Below, one piece after another: positions 24,583 through 34,519 of a DNA stretch of 64,000 bases (positions are counted from its first letter, which is position 1; every line of letters starts with the position of its first letter). Source of the stretch: Streptomyces sp. NBC_00078 (GTDB lineage: Bacteria > Actinomycetota > Actinomycetes > Streptomycetales > Streptomycetaceae); the NCBI RefSeq assembly GCF_026343335.1, contig NZ_JAPELX010000001.1:62001-126000 (forward strand), read 5' to 3'. Below the pieces are notes generated by a model that saw only the letters and a list, made by a program, of their open reading frames with translations, searched no databases and was not told where the DNA came from. The translations under genes were made by a program, and so were the position numbers.

Positions 24583-26148
24583 ATGAGCGACGGGGAGCGA
24601 GCAGTCACCCCCGCACCCGCCCCGGCCGGCGACGGACGGGTCCCTGCGGAACCGCCCGTCGTCGAGGCGAGGGGCGTAGTCAAACGATTCGGTCCGACGG
24701 TGGCCCTGAACGGCGCCCGGATCACCATCAGGCCCGGCGAGACCCACGCTCTCGTCGGCCGCAACGGAGCCGGCAAGTCGACCCTGGTGTCGGTCCTCAC
24801 CGGCCTTCAGGCCCCCGACGAGGGCACGGTGACCTTCGGCGGCGAGCCGGCCCCCCGGCTCAGCGACCGGGACGCCTGGCGCAGACGCGTGGCCTGCGTC
24901 TACCAGAAGTCCACGATCATCCCCACACTGACCGTCGCAGAGAACCTCTTCCTGCACCGGCACGACCACGGCCGCAGCCGGCTCATCAGCTGGCAGGCCA
25001 CCCGTCGCCGCGCCCAGGAGCTGCTGGCGACCTGGTCGGTGGACGTCGACCCGCACACCTCCGCGGGCGAACTGAGCGTCGAGCAGAAGCAGTTCGTCGA
25101 GATCGCCCGCGCGCTGTCCTTCGGGGCGCGGTTCATCATCCTCGACGAGCCGACCGCCCAGCTCGACGGGGCGGCCATCAACCGCCTCTTCGACCGCATC
25201 CGCGACCTGCAACGCCAGGGCGTGACCTTCCTGTTCATCAGTCACCATCTCCAGGAGGTCTACGAGATCTGCGACATGGTGACGGTCTTCCGCGACGCCC
25301 GGCACATCGTCACGGCGCCGGTCGCCGACCTCCCGCGCACCGAGCTGGTCGCCGCGATGACCGGCGAGGCGGCGCTGGACCGGCTGCAGGTGCGGTCGAG
25401 CACCCTCGACCGTGCCGCCACGCCCGCGCTGTCCGTGCAGTCGCTGGGCAGTGACGGTACTTACGACGACGTCAGCTTCCAGGTCGGCGCCGGCGAGATC
25501 GTCGGCCTCGCGGGCGCCGCCGGCAGCGGGCGCACCGAGGTCGCCGAGACCGTCGTAGGGCTGCGGTCGGCCGCTGCGGGCGGCGTGGAGATCGCCGGGA
25601 ACCGGCCCCGGCCGGGCAGCGTGCCCGCCGCGCTCGCGGCCGGCGCAGGGTTCGTCCCGCAGGACCGGCACCACCAGGGCTTCGTCCCCGGCATGTCGAT
25701 CGCGGACAACTCCACGCTGTCCGTACCTCACCGGCTCGGCAAGAACGGCTTCCTCAGCCGTGACCGACGGGACCGGCTCGCCGACGTCATGATCGAGAAC
25801 CTGGCGATCAAGACGCCGGGACCCGAGCTGCCCGTCTCCGCGCTCTCGGGCGGCAATCAGCAGAAGGTCGTCATGGCCCGCGCCCTGGCCGACGACCCGC
25901 GTCTGCTGGTGCTGATCAACCCGACCGCGGGCGTGGACGTGCGCTCCAAGGAGTTCCTCCTCGGCAAGGTGGAGGAGACCGCAGCGTCCGGCACCGGAGT
26001 GCTCATCGCCTCCGACGAGCTCGACGACCTGCGCATGTGCGACCGGGTCCTGGTGATGTTCCAGGGCCGTGTGACCTCAGAGATCGCCCGCGGCTGGCAC
26101 GACCACGACCTCGTGGCCGCGATGGAAGGAGTGGACCTCAATGCCTGA
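24583..26148 (+). CDS. Sugar ABC transporter ATP-binding protein (two-domain, RbsA/MglA type)
   Basis: 521 residues with two ATPase halves. First half: Walker A GRNGAGKS, signature LSVEQKQ, Walker B FIILDEPTA, switch His in FISHHLQ. Second half: GAAGSGRTEV in place of a true Walker A, ALSGGNQQKVVMARAL as signature, and LVLINPTAGVD where a Walker B normally has DEP. A degenerate second Walker A is usual for this family; the loss of D and E in the second Walker B is an extra departure but is known among actinobacterial members. Energises the permease that overlaps its 3' end by eight bases. Confidence 0.92.
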   Translation: MSDGERAVTPAPAPAGDGRVPAEPPVVEARGVVKRFGPTVALNGARITIRPGETHALVGRNGAGKSTLVSVLTGLQAPDEGTVTFGGEPAPRLSDRDAWRRRVACVYQKSTIIPTLTVAENLFLHRHDHGRSRLISWQATRRRAQELLATWSVDVDPHTSAGELSVEQKQFVEIARALSFGARFIILDEPTAQLDGAAINRLFDRIRDLQRQGVTFLFISHHLQEVYEICDMVTVFRDARHIVTAPVADLPRTELVAAMTGEAALDRLQVRSSTLDRAATPALSVQSLGSDGTYDDVSFQVGAGEIVGLAGAAGSGRTEVAETVVGLRSAAAGGVEIAGNRPRPGSVPAALAAGAGFVPQDRHHQGFVPGMSIADNSTLSVPHRLGKNGFLSRDRRDRLADVMIENLAIKTPGPELPVSALSGGNQQKVVMARALADDPRLLVLINPTAGVDVRSKEFLLGKVEETAASGTGVLIASDELDDLRMCDRVLVMFQGRVTSEIARGWHDHDLVAAMEGVDLNA

Positions 26149-27178
26149 AACCGTCCTCGCGGACACCGCCGCCAAGGCCGTGGAGCCCAAGCCCCGGCGC
26201 ACGGCGCTGTTCGGCGGCCGGATACCGCTGGCGCGGCTGCGCGACCTCGCACTCGTGCCCGCGATCGTGGTCATCGCGGTTGTCGGCCAGATCGTCAACC
26301 CGGTCTTCCTGCAGGCCGACAACCTCATGAACGTCCTGCAGACGATGTCCGAGATCGCGCTGCTCGTCCTCGCCCAGACGATGATTTTGATCGTCAAGAA
26401 GATGGACCTCTCCCTGGAGTCGACCATGGGCCTCGCGCCCGGCGTCGCGGCCTGGCTGACCATCGGCAGTGCGGGACACGGACTCGGGCTCCTCCCCGGC
26501 GCCTGGGCGATCCCGATCACCCTCGCCGTGGGCGTGCTGATCGGCGTGATCAACTCCCTGCTGATCATCCGCTTCGGCCTCAACGGCTTCATCGTCACGC
26601 TCGGCATGCTGATCGTCCTGCGCGGTGTCCTGACGGGCATCTCCGGCGGCCAGACCTTCTTCCAACTGCCGGCGTCCATGCTCTACCTGGGCACGACACA
26701 GTGGTTCGGGATGCCCGCCTCCATCTGGGTCTGCCTGGCACTGTTCGCCATCGCCATCGTGGTGCTCGGCTGGACCAGCTTCGGCCGCTCGCTGTACGCC
26801 ATCGGCGGCAACGTCGACGCCGCGAAGGCGGCCGGTATCCGCACGGACCGGGTGTTGTGGATCGTCCTGGTCGCCGGCAGTGTGCTCGCGGCCCTCGCCG
26901 GACTGCTGCTGTCCGGGCGGCTGGCCTCGGTGGCCTCGGCCCAGGGCAACGGCTACATCTTCACCGTCTTCGCCGCCGCCGTCATCGGCGGGATCAGCCT
27001 CAACGGCGGCAAGGGCACCATGTTCGGCGCGTTCTGCGGCATCCTCCTGCTCTTCATGATCCAGAACGTGCTCACCCTCGCGGGCGTCCCCGCGCAGTGG
27101 ATCGGCGCCCTCAACGGCCTGATCATCCTGGTCGCCCTCGCCATCTCCCGCATCACCGGCGGCAAGGTCCAGGAGTGA
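26141..27178 (+). CDS. Sugar ABC transporter permease (RbsC type)
   Basis: 345 residues, about eight to ten membrane spans (for example [60 protein letters not shown]), with the [20 protein letters not shown] and [20 protein letters not shown] blocks typical of branched-chain/ribose-type permeases (BPD_transp_2). A homodimer would form the channel for the binding protein at 23476. Starts within the ATPase gene. Confidence 0.92.
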   Translation: MPETVLADTAAKAVEPKPRRTALFGGRIPLARLRDLALVPAIVVIAVVGQIVNPVFLQADNLMNVLQTMSEIALLVLAQTMILIVKKMDLSLESTMGLAPGVAAWLTIGSAGHGLGLLPGAWAIPITLAVGVLIGVINSLLIIRFGLNGFIVTLGMLIVLRGVLTGISGGQTFFQLPASMLYLGTTQWFGMPASIWVCLALFAIAIVVLGWTSFGRSLYAIGGNVDAAKAAGIRTDRVLWIVLVAGSVLAALAGLLLSGRLASVASAQGNGYIFTVFAAAVIGGISLNGGKGTMFGAFCGILLLFMIQNVLTLAGVPAQWIGALNGLIILVALAISRITGGKVQE

Positions 27179-27273
27179 GCCGGGCGGCCGTCGCCGGCCG
27201 CCCGATCTCCGCCTCGTTCACGTCTCGTCGCAAGGGGACCGATTCCCCCTTGCCCCTCACAGGAGTTGCCGCC

Positions 27274-28599
27274 ATGTCCTCCACCGTGCCCCCATCCGCC
27301 CGCATCACCGCTCTGGACGTCCTGGACGTGCGCTTCCCGACGTCCGAGCACCTGGACGGGTCGGACGCGATGAACCCCGAACCCGACTACTCCGCCGCCT
27401 ACGTCGTCCTGCGCACCGACGCCGGCGACGGCCTGGAGGGCCACGCGCTGGCGTTCACCACCGGCCGCGGCAACGACGTCCAGGCCGCCGCCATCGCGGC
27501 CCTCGCCCCGCATGTGGTGGGCCTGTCGGTCGAGGAAGTCTGCGGCGACCTGGGTACGTTCTCGCGCACCCTCGTCCACGATCCCCAACTTCGCTGGCTC
27601 GGCCCGGAGAAGGGCGCCATCCACATGGCCACCGGCGCGGTCGTCAACGCCGCCTGGGACCTGGCCGCCAAGCGGGCCGGCAAGCCGGTGTGGCGCTTCC
27701 TCGGCGAGATGTCGCCCGAGGACCTGGTCGCCCAGGTCGACTTCCGCTGGCTGTCCGACGCGATCACGCCCGAAGAGGCGCTGGAGATCCTGCACCGCGC
27801 CGAACCGGGCCGCCAGGAGCGCATCGCCCGGATGCTGGAGCGCGGCTACCCCGCCTACACCACCACCCCCGGCTGGCTGGGCTACTCCGACGAGAAGCTG
27901 GCCCGCCTGGCCCGCGAGGCCGTCGCGGACGGCTTCACCCAGATCAAGCTGAAGGTCGGCGCCTCGCTGGAGGACGACGTACGGCGTATGCGCACGGCGC
28001 GTGAGGCGGTCGGCGCCGACATCCGCATCGCGGTGGACGCCAACCAGAGGTGGGACGTGCAGCCCGCCATCGACTGGATGCGCGAACTGGCCCCCTACGA
28101 CCCGTACTGGATCGAGGAGCCCACCTCACCCGACGACATCCTCGGCCACGCCGCCATCCGCAAGGCCGTCAGCCCCATCAAGGTCGCCACCGGCGAGCAC
28201 ATCGCCAACCGGGTCGTCTTCAAGCAGCTCCTCCAGGCCGGCGCCGTGGACATCGTGCAGATCGACTCCGCACGGGTCGGCGGTGTCAACGAGAACATCG
28301 CCATCCTGCTGCTCGCCGCGAAGTTCGGCGTGCCGGTCTGCCCGCACGCCGGCGGCGTCGGCCTGTGCGAGATGGTCCAGCACCTGTCGATGTTCGACTA
28401 CGTCGCCGTCTCCGGCACCACCGAGGACCGCGTCATCGAGTACGTCGACCACCTGCACGAACACTTCGTCGACCCCGTCCGCATCGCCGACGGCCACTAC
28501 CTCGCGCCGACCCTGCCCGGGCTGAGCGCACAGATGCACCAGGACTCGCTCAAGGAGTACACCTACCCCGACGGTCCGGTCTGGACGGTCCGTGTCTGA
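27274..28599 (+). CDS. L-fuconate dehydratase-like enolase-superfamily enzyme
   Basis: 441 residues, start ATG behind AGGAG. Enolase-superfamily mandelate-racemase fold: opening [20 protein letters not shown], the KxK pair in [14 protein letters not shown], metal ligands in [22 protein letters not shown] and [11 protein letters not shown], and the His of [27 protein letters not shown]...[18 protein letters not shown] is the characteristic beginning of L-fuconate dehydratases (ENOSF1/FucD group), which convert L-fuconate to 2-keto-3-deoxy-L-fuconate. The following lactonase and mutarotase support that substrate. Confidence 0.88.
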   Translation: MSSTVPPSARITALDVLDVRFPTSEHLDGSDAMNPEPDYSAAYVVLRTDAGDGLEGHALAFTTGRGNDVQAAAIAALAPHVVGLSVEEVCGDLGTFSRTLVHDPQLRWLGPEKGAIHMATGAVVNAAWDLAAKRAGKPVWRFLGEMSPEDLVAQVDFRWLSDAITPEEALEILHRAEPGRQERIARMLERGYPAYTTTPGWLGYSDEKLARLAREAVADGFTQIKLKVGASLEDDVRRMRTAREAVGADIRIAVDANQRWDVQPAIDWMRELAPYDPYWIEEPTSPDDILGHAAIRKAVSPIKVATGEHIANRVVFKQLLQAGAVDIVQIDSARVGGVNENIAILLLAAKFGVPVCPHAGGVGLCEMVQHLSMFDYVAVSGTTEDRVIEYVDHLHEHFVDPVRIADGHYLAPTLPGLSAQMHQDSLKEYTYPDGPVWTVRV

Positions 28600-29494
28600 C
28601 TCCCAGATCCTCGTAGACGCCCACCACCACGTGTGGGACCTGGACATCCGGCCGCAGTCCTGGCTGGACGAGCCCGGTCATGAGCTCCTCCGCCGTAGCT
28701 TCGGCACCGACGACCTGCGCGCGGCCGCGACCGCGACCGTGGCAGGTCGCCGGCTGGAGCGCACGGTGCTCGTCCAGTGCGTGGCGTCGGTCGATGAGAC
28801 GCGCGAGTTCCTCGCCTTCGCCGACCGTGACCCGCTCGTCGGCGCGGTCGTCGGCTGGGCGGATCTCACGTCCCCGGCTGTCGGCGACGTACTCGACGCA
28901 CTGTGCGCCGGACCGGGCGGTACCTATTTGCGGGCCGTACGTCATCTGGTCCAGGGGGAGTCCGATGCCGCCTGGCTGCAACAGCCTTCTGTGGAACGAG
29001 GATTGCGGGCGGTGAGCGAACGGGGCCTTGGGTACGACCTGCTCGTCCGCAGCCACCAGTTCCCCCAGGCGATCCGTCTGGCCGAACGCCTCCCGGGCCT
29101 TCGCCTGGTCCTCGACCACGCCGGAAAACCACCCATCGCCCGGCGGGACCTGGAGGACTGGGAGCGGGACGTGCGGCGGCTGGCCGCGCATCCCCAGGTG
29201 CGGTGCAAAGTGTCGGGCCTGATCACCGAGGCCGACCACAAGAAGTGGACCGTCGACGACATCCGCCCAGTGTGGGACGTCCTGTTCTCCGCCTTCGGCC
29301 CCGACCGCCTGATGTTCGGCTCCGACTGGCCGGTCTGCGTCCTCGCCGGCGGCTGGAACCGCTGGGCCGCCACCGTCGAGGAACTCCTGGACGGCTGCTC
29401 CGACACCGAGACCGAAGCGGTCCTCGCCGGCACCGCCACCGCTTTCTACCGCCTCGACCCCCTTCGAAGGAAGGAGGACAACCCATGCTGCTGA
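28592..29494 (+). CDS. Amidohydrolase, probable L-fuconolactonase
   Basis: 300 residues, GTG start overlapping the dehydratase gene by eight bases. TIM-barrel metal-dependent amidohydrolase: DAHHHVWDL (HxH) at the start, [26 protein letters not shown] and [13 protein letters not shown] with the catalytic Asp. This is the amidohydro_2 group that includes L-fucono- and L-rhamnono-lactonases. Its place between fuconate dehydratase and the sugar mutarotase makes fuconolactone the likely substrate, opening it to L-fuconate. Confidence 0.87.
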   Translation: MSDSQILVDAHHHVWDLDIRPQSWLDEPGHELLRRSFGTDDLRAAATATVAGRRLERTVLVQCVASVDETREFLAFADRDPLVGAVVGWADLTSPAVGDVLDALCAGPGGTYLRAVRHLVQGESDAAWLQQPSVERGLRAVSERGLGYDLLVRSHQFPQAIRLAERLPGLRLVLDHAGKPPIARRDLEDWERDVRRLAAHPQVRCKVSGLITEADHKKWTVDDIRPVWDVLFSAFGPDRLMFGSDWPVCVLAGGWNRWAATVEELLDGCSDTETEAVLAGTATAFYRLDPLRRKEDNPCC

Positions 29495-29922
29495 CCGAAC
29501 TCCTGCACCCGGGCATCCTCGAATCCCTGGCCGGCGCCGGCCACGGCGCCCGCGTCCTGCTCGCCGACGGCCACTACCCCGCGAGCACCGCCACCGGGGA
29601 GCGCGCCAAAACCGTCCACCTCAACCTGGCCCCCGGCCTGCTCGACGTCACCACCGTGCTCGACGTCCTGCTGCGCGCCCTGCCCGTCGAGGCGGCCCAC
29701 GTGATGGTCCCGCCCGAGGGCGAACCGGAGCCGCCCGCCATCGCCGAGTACCGCTCGAAGCTGGCGCCCGTCCCGGTCGACACGCTCGGGCGGTTCGAGT
29801 TCTACGACGCCGCCCGCTCGCCCGACCTGGCACTGGCGATCGTCACCGCCGACACCCGCACCTACGCCAACCTGCTGCTCACCATCGGCGTCCGCGCTGA
29901 AGGGACCCTGAGAACACGATGA
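29485..29922 (+). CDS. fucU: L-fucose mutarotase (RbsD/FucU family)
   Basis: 145 residues: [20 protein letters not shown], then ARVLLADGHYPASTAT and the C-terminal FEFYDAARSPDLALAIVTAD. The GHG...DGHYP catalytic His region and RSPDLALAIVTADTRTYANL are the FucU/RbsD pattern. It interconverts alpha and beta L-fucopyranose and supplies the anomer that the 1-dehydrogenase oxidises. Preceded by AAGGAGG; overlaps both neighbours by a few bases. Confidence 0.9.
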   Translation: MLLTELLHPGILESLAGAGHGARVLLADGHYPASTATGERAKTVHLNLAPGLLDVTTVLDVLLRALPVEAAHVMVPPEGEPEPPAIAEYRSKLAPVPVDTLGRFEFYDAARSPDLALAIVTADTRTYANLLLTIGVRAEGTLRTR

Positions 29923-30962
29923 CACTCGCAGTCCGCTACCTCTCCGCCCGCACTCTGGACACCGCGCCCGCCGAGAACCCGTCCCCCGGCCCCGGCGAGG
30001 TGGAGATCGCCCCCGCCTACGTCGGTATCTGCGGCACCGATCTGCACATCTTCCACGGCGACATGGATGCCCGGGTTGCCGCGCCCGCGGTCCTCGGGCA
30101 CGAGATGTCCGGCCGGATCGTGCGGGTCGGTGCCGGGGTGGAGGGCTGGCGGCCCGGTGACACGGTCACGGTGATGCCGCTGCGCTGGGACGACTCCTGC
30201 CCGGCCTGCCGGGCCGGCCACCAGCACATCTGCCAGCACCTGGACTTCATCGGCATCGACTCCCCCGGCGCGATGCAGCAGCGCTGGACCGTACCCGCCG
30301 CCACCCTGATCCGGCTGCCGGAGTCGCTTGCCCTGGACCGGGCCGCGCTCGTCGAGCCGACCGCGGTTGCCGTGCACGATGTGGGCCGGGCCCAGGTCAC
30401 CGAGGGCGAGAAGGCCGTCGTCGTCGGCGGCGGCCCCGTCGGCATCCTCATCTCCCTGGTCGCCCGGGCCGCCGGGGCCGACGTCCGGGTGGTCGAGCTG
30501 AGCCCTCACCGGCGGCGGCTGGCCGAGGAGCTGGGACTGACGGCATGGGATCCGGCCCACGCGGATGTGCCGGCGCTGGTCGGTGAGTGGACCTCCGGTG
30601 CGGGCGCGGACGTCGCCTTCGAGGTCTCCGGCGCGCAAGGCGGCGTGGACACGGCCGTGGACGTCCTCGGCGTGCGCGGCCGGCTGTGCCTGGTCGCCAT
30701 CCACGCCCGCCCCCGCGAGGTGAACCTGCACCGCTTCTTCTGGCGTGAACTCACCCTGGTGGGTGCCCGGTTGTACGACCGCTCCGACTTCGAGCACGCG
30801 GTGACCCTGGTCGCCGACGGCATCATCCCGGCCCAGCGGCTGATCAGCAAGGTCGTACCGCTCACCCAGGCACCCGCCGCGTTCGAGGCCCTGGAAGGCG
30901 GCGGCGACGTAATGAAGATCCTCGTGGACTGCACCGACGACAGCCAAGGAGCCGCCCAGTGA
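29919..30962 (+). CDS. Zinc-dependent medium-chain dehydrogenase
   Basis: 347 residues. Catalytic zinc ligands in VGICGTDLHIFHG (Cys) and VLGHEMSGRI (His-Glu), Rossmann motif VVGGGPVGIL, and PTAVAVHDVGRAQV. The structural-zinc lobe reads DxxCPACRAGHQHIC, so three Cys are present with Asp in place of the first. This threonine/sorbitol-dehydrogenase-like protein could oxidise a hydroxyl in the fucose pathway or of another sugar acid. Its exact step is not evident because two other oxidoreductases lie in the same operon. ATGA overlap with fucU. Confidence 0.85.
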   Translation: MTLAVRYLSARTLDTAPAENPSPGPGEVEIAPAYVGICGTDLHIFHGDMDARVAAPAVLGHEMSGRIVRVGAGVEGWRPGDTVTVMPLRWDDSCPACRAGHQHICQHLDFIGIDSPGAMQQRWTVPAATLIRLPESLALDRAALVEPTAVAVHDVGRAQVTEGEKAVVVGGGPVGILISLVARAAGADVRVVELSPHRRRLAEELGLTAWDPAHADVPALVGEWTSGAGADVAFEVSGAQGGVDTAVDVLGVRGRLCLVAIHARPREVNLHRFFWRELTLVGARLYDRSDFEHAVTLVADGIIPAQRLISKVVPLTQAPAAFEALEGGGDVMKILVDCTDDSQGAAQ

Positions 30963-31720
30963 ACGCCTTCGACCTCACCGGCAAACTCGCCGTCGTCACC
31001 GGCGCCCGGCGCGGCATCGGCCGCGCCATGGCCCGCGCCCTGGCCGCAGCCGGCGCGGACATCATCGGCGTCAGCGCCCAGCTGGAGGAGTCCGGCAGCG
31101 ACGTGGAAAAGGACATCCTCGCCACGGGACGTTCCTTCGAAGCCATCCGCACCGACTTCGCCGACCCCGAAGCCGTTCACGCTCTCGGCGCGAACCTCGC
31201 CCGGCGAAACCGCCCCGTGGACATCCTGGTCAACAACGCAGGCACCATCCGCCGCGCCCCGGCCACCCAACACACCGACGCCGACTGGGACCTGGTACTC
31301 CAGGTCAACCTCAGCGCCCAGTTCACGCTCACCCGGGCGGTCGGCGCAGCGATGGTGACCCGCGGCCACGGGAAGATCATCTTCACCGCATCGCTGCTCA
31401 GCCTCCAGGGCGGCGTCACCGTCCCCGGCTACACCGCCGCGAAACACGGCATCGCCGGACTCACCAAAGCCCTGGCCAACGAATGGGCCCCACACGGCGT
31501 CAACGTCAACGCCATCGCCCCCGGCTACATCGCCACCGACAACACCCAAGCCCTCCAGGACGACCCCGCGCGCAGCAAGGCCATCCTCGACCGGATCCCC
31601 GCCGGACGATGGGGCACCGCGGACGACCTCGCCGGCGCCACCGTATTCCTCGCCTCGGACGCCGCCACCTACCTCCACGGCGTAACCCTGCCCGTCGACG
31701 GCGGCTGGCTCGGCCGATGA
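30959..31720 (+). CDS. Short-chain dehydrogenase, KduD-like (candidate 2-keto-3-deoxy-L-fuconate dehydrogenase)
   Basis: 253 residues. TGARRGIGRAMARALAAAGA cofactor loop, NNAGTIRR, Ser in FTASLLS, catalytic Y-xxx-K in YTAAKHG, and ANEWAPHGVNVNAIAPGYIATDN. The NNAGTIRR and NEWAPHGVNVNAIAPGY phrases are those of 2-deoxy-D-gluconate 3-dehydrogenases. In the oxidative fucose route an SDR oxidises the C4 hydroxyl of 2-keto-3-deoxy-L-fuconate, and this is the best candidate here. GTG start overlaps the previous stop. Confidence 0.85.
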   Translation: MNAFDLTGKLAVVTGARRGIGRAMARALAAAGADIIGVSAQLEESGSDVEKDILATGRSFEAIRTDFADPEAVHALGANLARRNRPVDILVNNAGTIRRAPATQHTDADWDLVLQVNLSAQFTLTRAVGAAMVTRGHGKIIFTASLLSLQGGVTVPGYTAAKHGIAGLTKALANEWAPHGVNVNAIAPGYIATDNTQALQDDPARSKAILDRIPAGRWGTADDLAGATVFLASDAATYLHGVTLPVDGGWLGR

Positions 31721-32349
31721 CCGACAACGACCTGGCCACCGTACTGACCGGCACCCACCTCATGCCGGTGCTGACCGTGCCCCAACCCGCCACGGCCGGC
31801 CCGCTGGCCGAAGCGCTCGCGGCGGGCGGCGCTCGGTGCGCCGAGGTCACCTTCCGCACCCCGGACGCCGAACAGGTCCTCAAGACGATGGCCGCCCACG
31901 GCGGCCTCACCGTCGGCGCCGGCACGGTCCTCACCGCCGGGCAGGCAGAGCGGGCCGTGGCCGCCGGGGCCCGCTTCGTCGTCTCCCCCGGCTTCGACGA
32001 GGACGTCATCGCCAAGTGCCGCGAGCTGGGCGTGCCCGTAGTGCCCGGCATCGCCACCGCCACCGAGCTGATGCGCGCCCTCAAGGCAGGCCTGGACACC
32101 GTCAAGCTCTTCCCGGCCGAACCGCTCGGCGGCATCCCGATGCTGCGTGCCCTCGCCGCGCCCTTCCCCCAGGCACGGTTCGTGCCGACCGGCGGCATCG
32201 ATGCCCCGCGCCTGCCGGCCTACCTCGCCGAACCGGCTGTCCTCGCCGTCGGCGGCAGCTGGATGGCCACCGCAGCCCATCTGCAGCGCGGCGAGTACGA
32301 CGAGATCCGCCAGCTGACCGCCGCGGCCGTGAACGGGAGCGTGACATGA
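31717..32349 (+). CDS. KDPG-aldolase-type (Eda) lyase
   Basis: 210 residues. Class I aldolase of the KDPG/KHG family: LMPVLTVPQPATAGPLAEAL, the substrate Glu in CAEVTFRTPDAE, VGAGTVLTAGQAERAV, FVVSPGFDEDVI and the Schiff-base Lys in TVKLFPAEPLGG, then FVPTGGID. All catalytic residues are present. Such enzymes split 2-keto-3-deoxy sugar acids (often phosphorylated) into pyruvate and an aldehyde. Here it may cleave 2-keto-3-deoxy-L-fuconate or its phosphate. ATG overlaps the upstream TGA. Confidence 0.88.
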   Translation: MTDNDLATVLTGTHLMPVLTVPQPATAGPLAEALAAGGARCAEVTFRTPDAEQVLKTMAAHGGLTVGAGTVLTAGQAERAVAAGARFVVSPGFDEDVIAKCRELGVPVVPGIATATELMRALKAGLDTVKLFPAEPLGGIPMLRALAAPFPQARFVPTGGIDAPRLPAYLAEPAVLAVGGSWMATAAHLQRGEYDEIRQLTAAAVNGSVT

Positions 32350-33440
32350 CCGACGTGGTGGCCCTCGGCGAGGTGATGCTGCGCTTCGACCCGGGCGAGG
32401 GACGCATCCGCACCGCCCGCACCTTCCAGGTCTGGGAGGGCGGCGGCGAGTACAACGTCGTACGCGGGCTGCGCCGCTGCTTCGGCCTGCGCACCGGCGT
32501 CGTCACCGCCCTGGCAGACAACCAGGTGGGCCGGCTCGTCGAGGACCTCATCCTGCAGGGCGGCGTCGACACCTCGCTGATCCGCTGGACACCCGACGAC
32601 GGCATCGGCCGCACCTGCCGTAACGGCCTCAACTTCGTCGAACGCGGCTACGGCATCCGCGGCGCACTGGGCGTCAGCGACCGCGCGGGCACGGCCGTCT
32701 CGCAGCTGCGCAAGGGGGACGTCGACTGGGACACGGTCTTCGCAGCAGGAGTGCGCTGGTTCCACACCGGCGGCATCTTCGCCGGCCTGTCCGACACCAC
32801 CGTCGATGTCGCGGACGAAGCCATGGCCGCCGCGCGGCGGCACGGCGTGACCGTCTCCTACGACCCCAACTACCGACCGAGCCTGTGGGCCGGCCGGGGC
32901 GGCGCCGACGCCGCACGCGAGGCCGACCTGCGCCTCGCACGCCACGCCGACGTCATCGTGGGCGCCCTGGGCCTGGCCGGACCCTGCCCAGGGGCGCTGC
33001 GGGTCGAGGCGGACGAGGTGGAGGACGCCCTCGCCAAGGTGGCCGGGCTCCTGCCCCGAGCCGAGGTGCTCGCGACGACCCTGCGGGAGGTGCCCTCCGC
33101 CGGGGTCAACGACTGGTCCTCGGCCGCCTGGTCAGCCCGTGCCGGGTTCGTCCGCGGCCCCCTGATGCCCGGCTTGCAGGTCCTGGACCGCATCGGCTCC
33201 GGCGACGGCTTCGCCGCCGGCCTGATCTACGGACTGCTGACCACCGACGGTGAAGAGGACGGATCAGCGGGCGGTGCCAGACCCGTGGCGAACCTCGACG
33301 CCGCCGCACTGGGCCGCGCCCTGGCCTACGGGACCGCGCACGGCGCTCTCACCATGACCACCCCCGGCGACGTGTCCATGGCCTCACTCGCCGAGGTGGA
33401 GACGCTCATGGCAGGCGGCTCGGCCGCCGTCAGAAGGTGA
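32346..33440 (+). CDS. PfkB-family sugar (acid) kinase, KDG-kinase-like
   Basis: 364 residues. Ribokinase fold: VALGEVMLRFDPGEGRIRTA, GGGEYNVVRGL near the substrate site, VSYDPNYRPSLW, and the anion-hole/catalytic motif RIGSGDGFAAGLIYGL with the base Asp. FDPGEGRIRTARTFQVWEGG is close to 2-keto-3-deoxygluconate kinases. A kinase next to an Eda-type aldolase suggests phosphorylation of a keto-deoxy acid before cleavage. An insertion after YGLLTTDGEEDGSAGG lengthens the C-terminal helix region slightly. Confidence 0.85.
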   Translation: MTDVVALGEVMLRFDPGEGRIRTARTFQVWEGGGEYNVVRGLRRCFGLRTGVVTALADNQVGRLVEDLILQGGVDTSLIRWTPDDGIGRTCRNGLNFVERGYGIRGALGVSDRAGTAVSQLRKGDVDWDTVFAAGVRWFHTGGIFAGLSDTTVDVADEAMAAARRHGVTVSYDPNYRPSLWAGRGGADAAREADLRLARHADVIVGALGLAGPCPGALRVEADEVEDALAKVAGLLPRAEVLATTLREVPSAGVNDWSSAAWSARAGFVRGPLMPGLQVLDRIGSGDGFAAGLIYGLLTTDGEEDGSAGGARPVANLDAAALGRALAYGTAHGALTMTTPGDVSMASLAEVETLMAGGSAAVRR

Positions 33441-33490
33441 CAGGCCCGACCCGGCGCGGTCATGCCGCACCCGCTTCTCAGGGAGAACAG

Positions 33491-34519
33491 TTGACACATC
33501 GGAAGATGGGACGCCGGAAGGTCGGCAGCACCCCTGTCGAGCTCACCGAACTCGGCTTCGGGGCCTCCACCATCGGCAACCTCTACCGGGTCACCCCGGC
33601 CGCGGACGCGGCAGCCGCCGTCGACGCGGCCTGGGAGGCCGGCCTGCGGTATTTCGACACCGCACCGCACTACGGTCTCGGCCTCTCCGAACGCCGCCTG
33701 GGCGCCGCACTACGAGACCGCCCGCGCGACGAGTACGTCGTGTCCTCCAAGGTGGGCAGGCTGCTGGTGCGCAACGAGGCGCCCCGCGGCATCGACAGCG
33801 AGGGCTTCGTCGTACGCGACGACCTGCGCCGCCAGTGGGACTTCAGCCGCGACGGCGTGCTCCGCTCCATCGAGGACACCCTGCAGCGCACCGGCCTGGA
33901 CCGACTCGACATCGTCTACCTGCACGACCCGGACGACCACTGGCGGCAGGCCGCCGACGAGGCCATGCCCGCGCTCGCGGAGCTGCGCGACCAGGGCATG
34001 ATCGGCGCCATCGGCGCCGGCATGAACCAGTCGGCCATGCTCGCCCGCTTCCTGCGCGAGACCGCCGCCGACGTGGTCATGCTCGCCGGCCGCTACACCC
34101 TCCTGGACCAGTCCGCACTGGACGACGTCCTGCCCGCCGCGGCGGAACTCGGCAAGAGCGTCGTCGCAGCCGGCGTGTTCAACTCCGGACTCCTCTCCCT
34201 CGACCAGCCCGCCGAAGGCATGAAGTACGACTACCAGGAAGCTTCCCCGGCTTTGGTGACCCGCGCCCTGGCGATCGCCGAGGTCTGCGCGGCGCACGGT
34301 ACGACGCTGCCCGCAGCGGCCGTCGCCTTCCCCTACAGCCATCCCGAGGTCATCAATGTCACCCTCGGTATGCGGACCGCGGAACAGGTCGGAAGGAACG
34401 TGGAACTCTACCGTCAGCACATCCCCGAAGGTCTCTGGGACGATCTTCGCGCCCAGGGGTTCATCAGGTCGGATGTGCCCGCGGCGAACGAGCCAGGAAG
34501 AGGTGCGCGGTGTCTTTGA
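33491..34519 (+). CDS. Aldo/keto reductase, probable L-fucose (aldose) 1-dehydrogenase
   Basis: 342 residues. I chose the TTG at 33491 because GGGAG stands 6-9 bases before it; an ATG at 33506 is possible. Catalytic tetrad: Asp and Tyr in YFDTAPHYGLGLSERRLG, Lys in VVSSKVGRLLV, His in IVYLHDPDDHW. FDTAPHYGLGLSERRLGAAL and the GVFNSGLLS block are typical of D-threo-aldose/L-fucose 1-dehydrogenases, which oxidise the anomeric carbon of fucose with NAD(P). That is the first step before the lactonase. The 3' end overlaps the regulator gene by ten bases. Confidence 0.87.
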   Translation: MTHRKMGRRKVGSTPVELTELGFGASTIGNLYRVTPAADAAAAVDAAWEAGLRYFDTAPHYGLGLSERRLGAALRDRPRDEYVVSSKVGRLLVRNEAPRGIDSEGFVVRDDLRRQWDFSRDGVLRSIEDTLQRTGLDRLDIVYLHDPDDHWRQAADEAMPALAELRDQGMIGAIGAGMNQSAMLARFLRETAADVVMLAGRYTLLDQSALDDVLPAAAELGKSVVAAGVFNSGLLSLDQPAEGMKYDYQEASPALVTRALAIAEVCAAHGTTLPAAAVAFPYSHPEVINVTLGMRTAEQVGRNVELYRQHIPEGLWDDLRAQGFIRSDVPAANEPGRGARCL

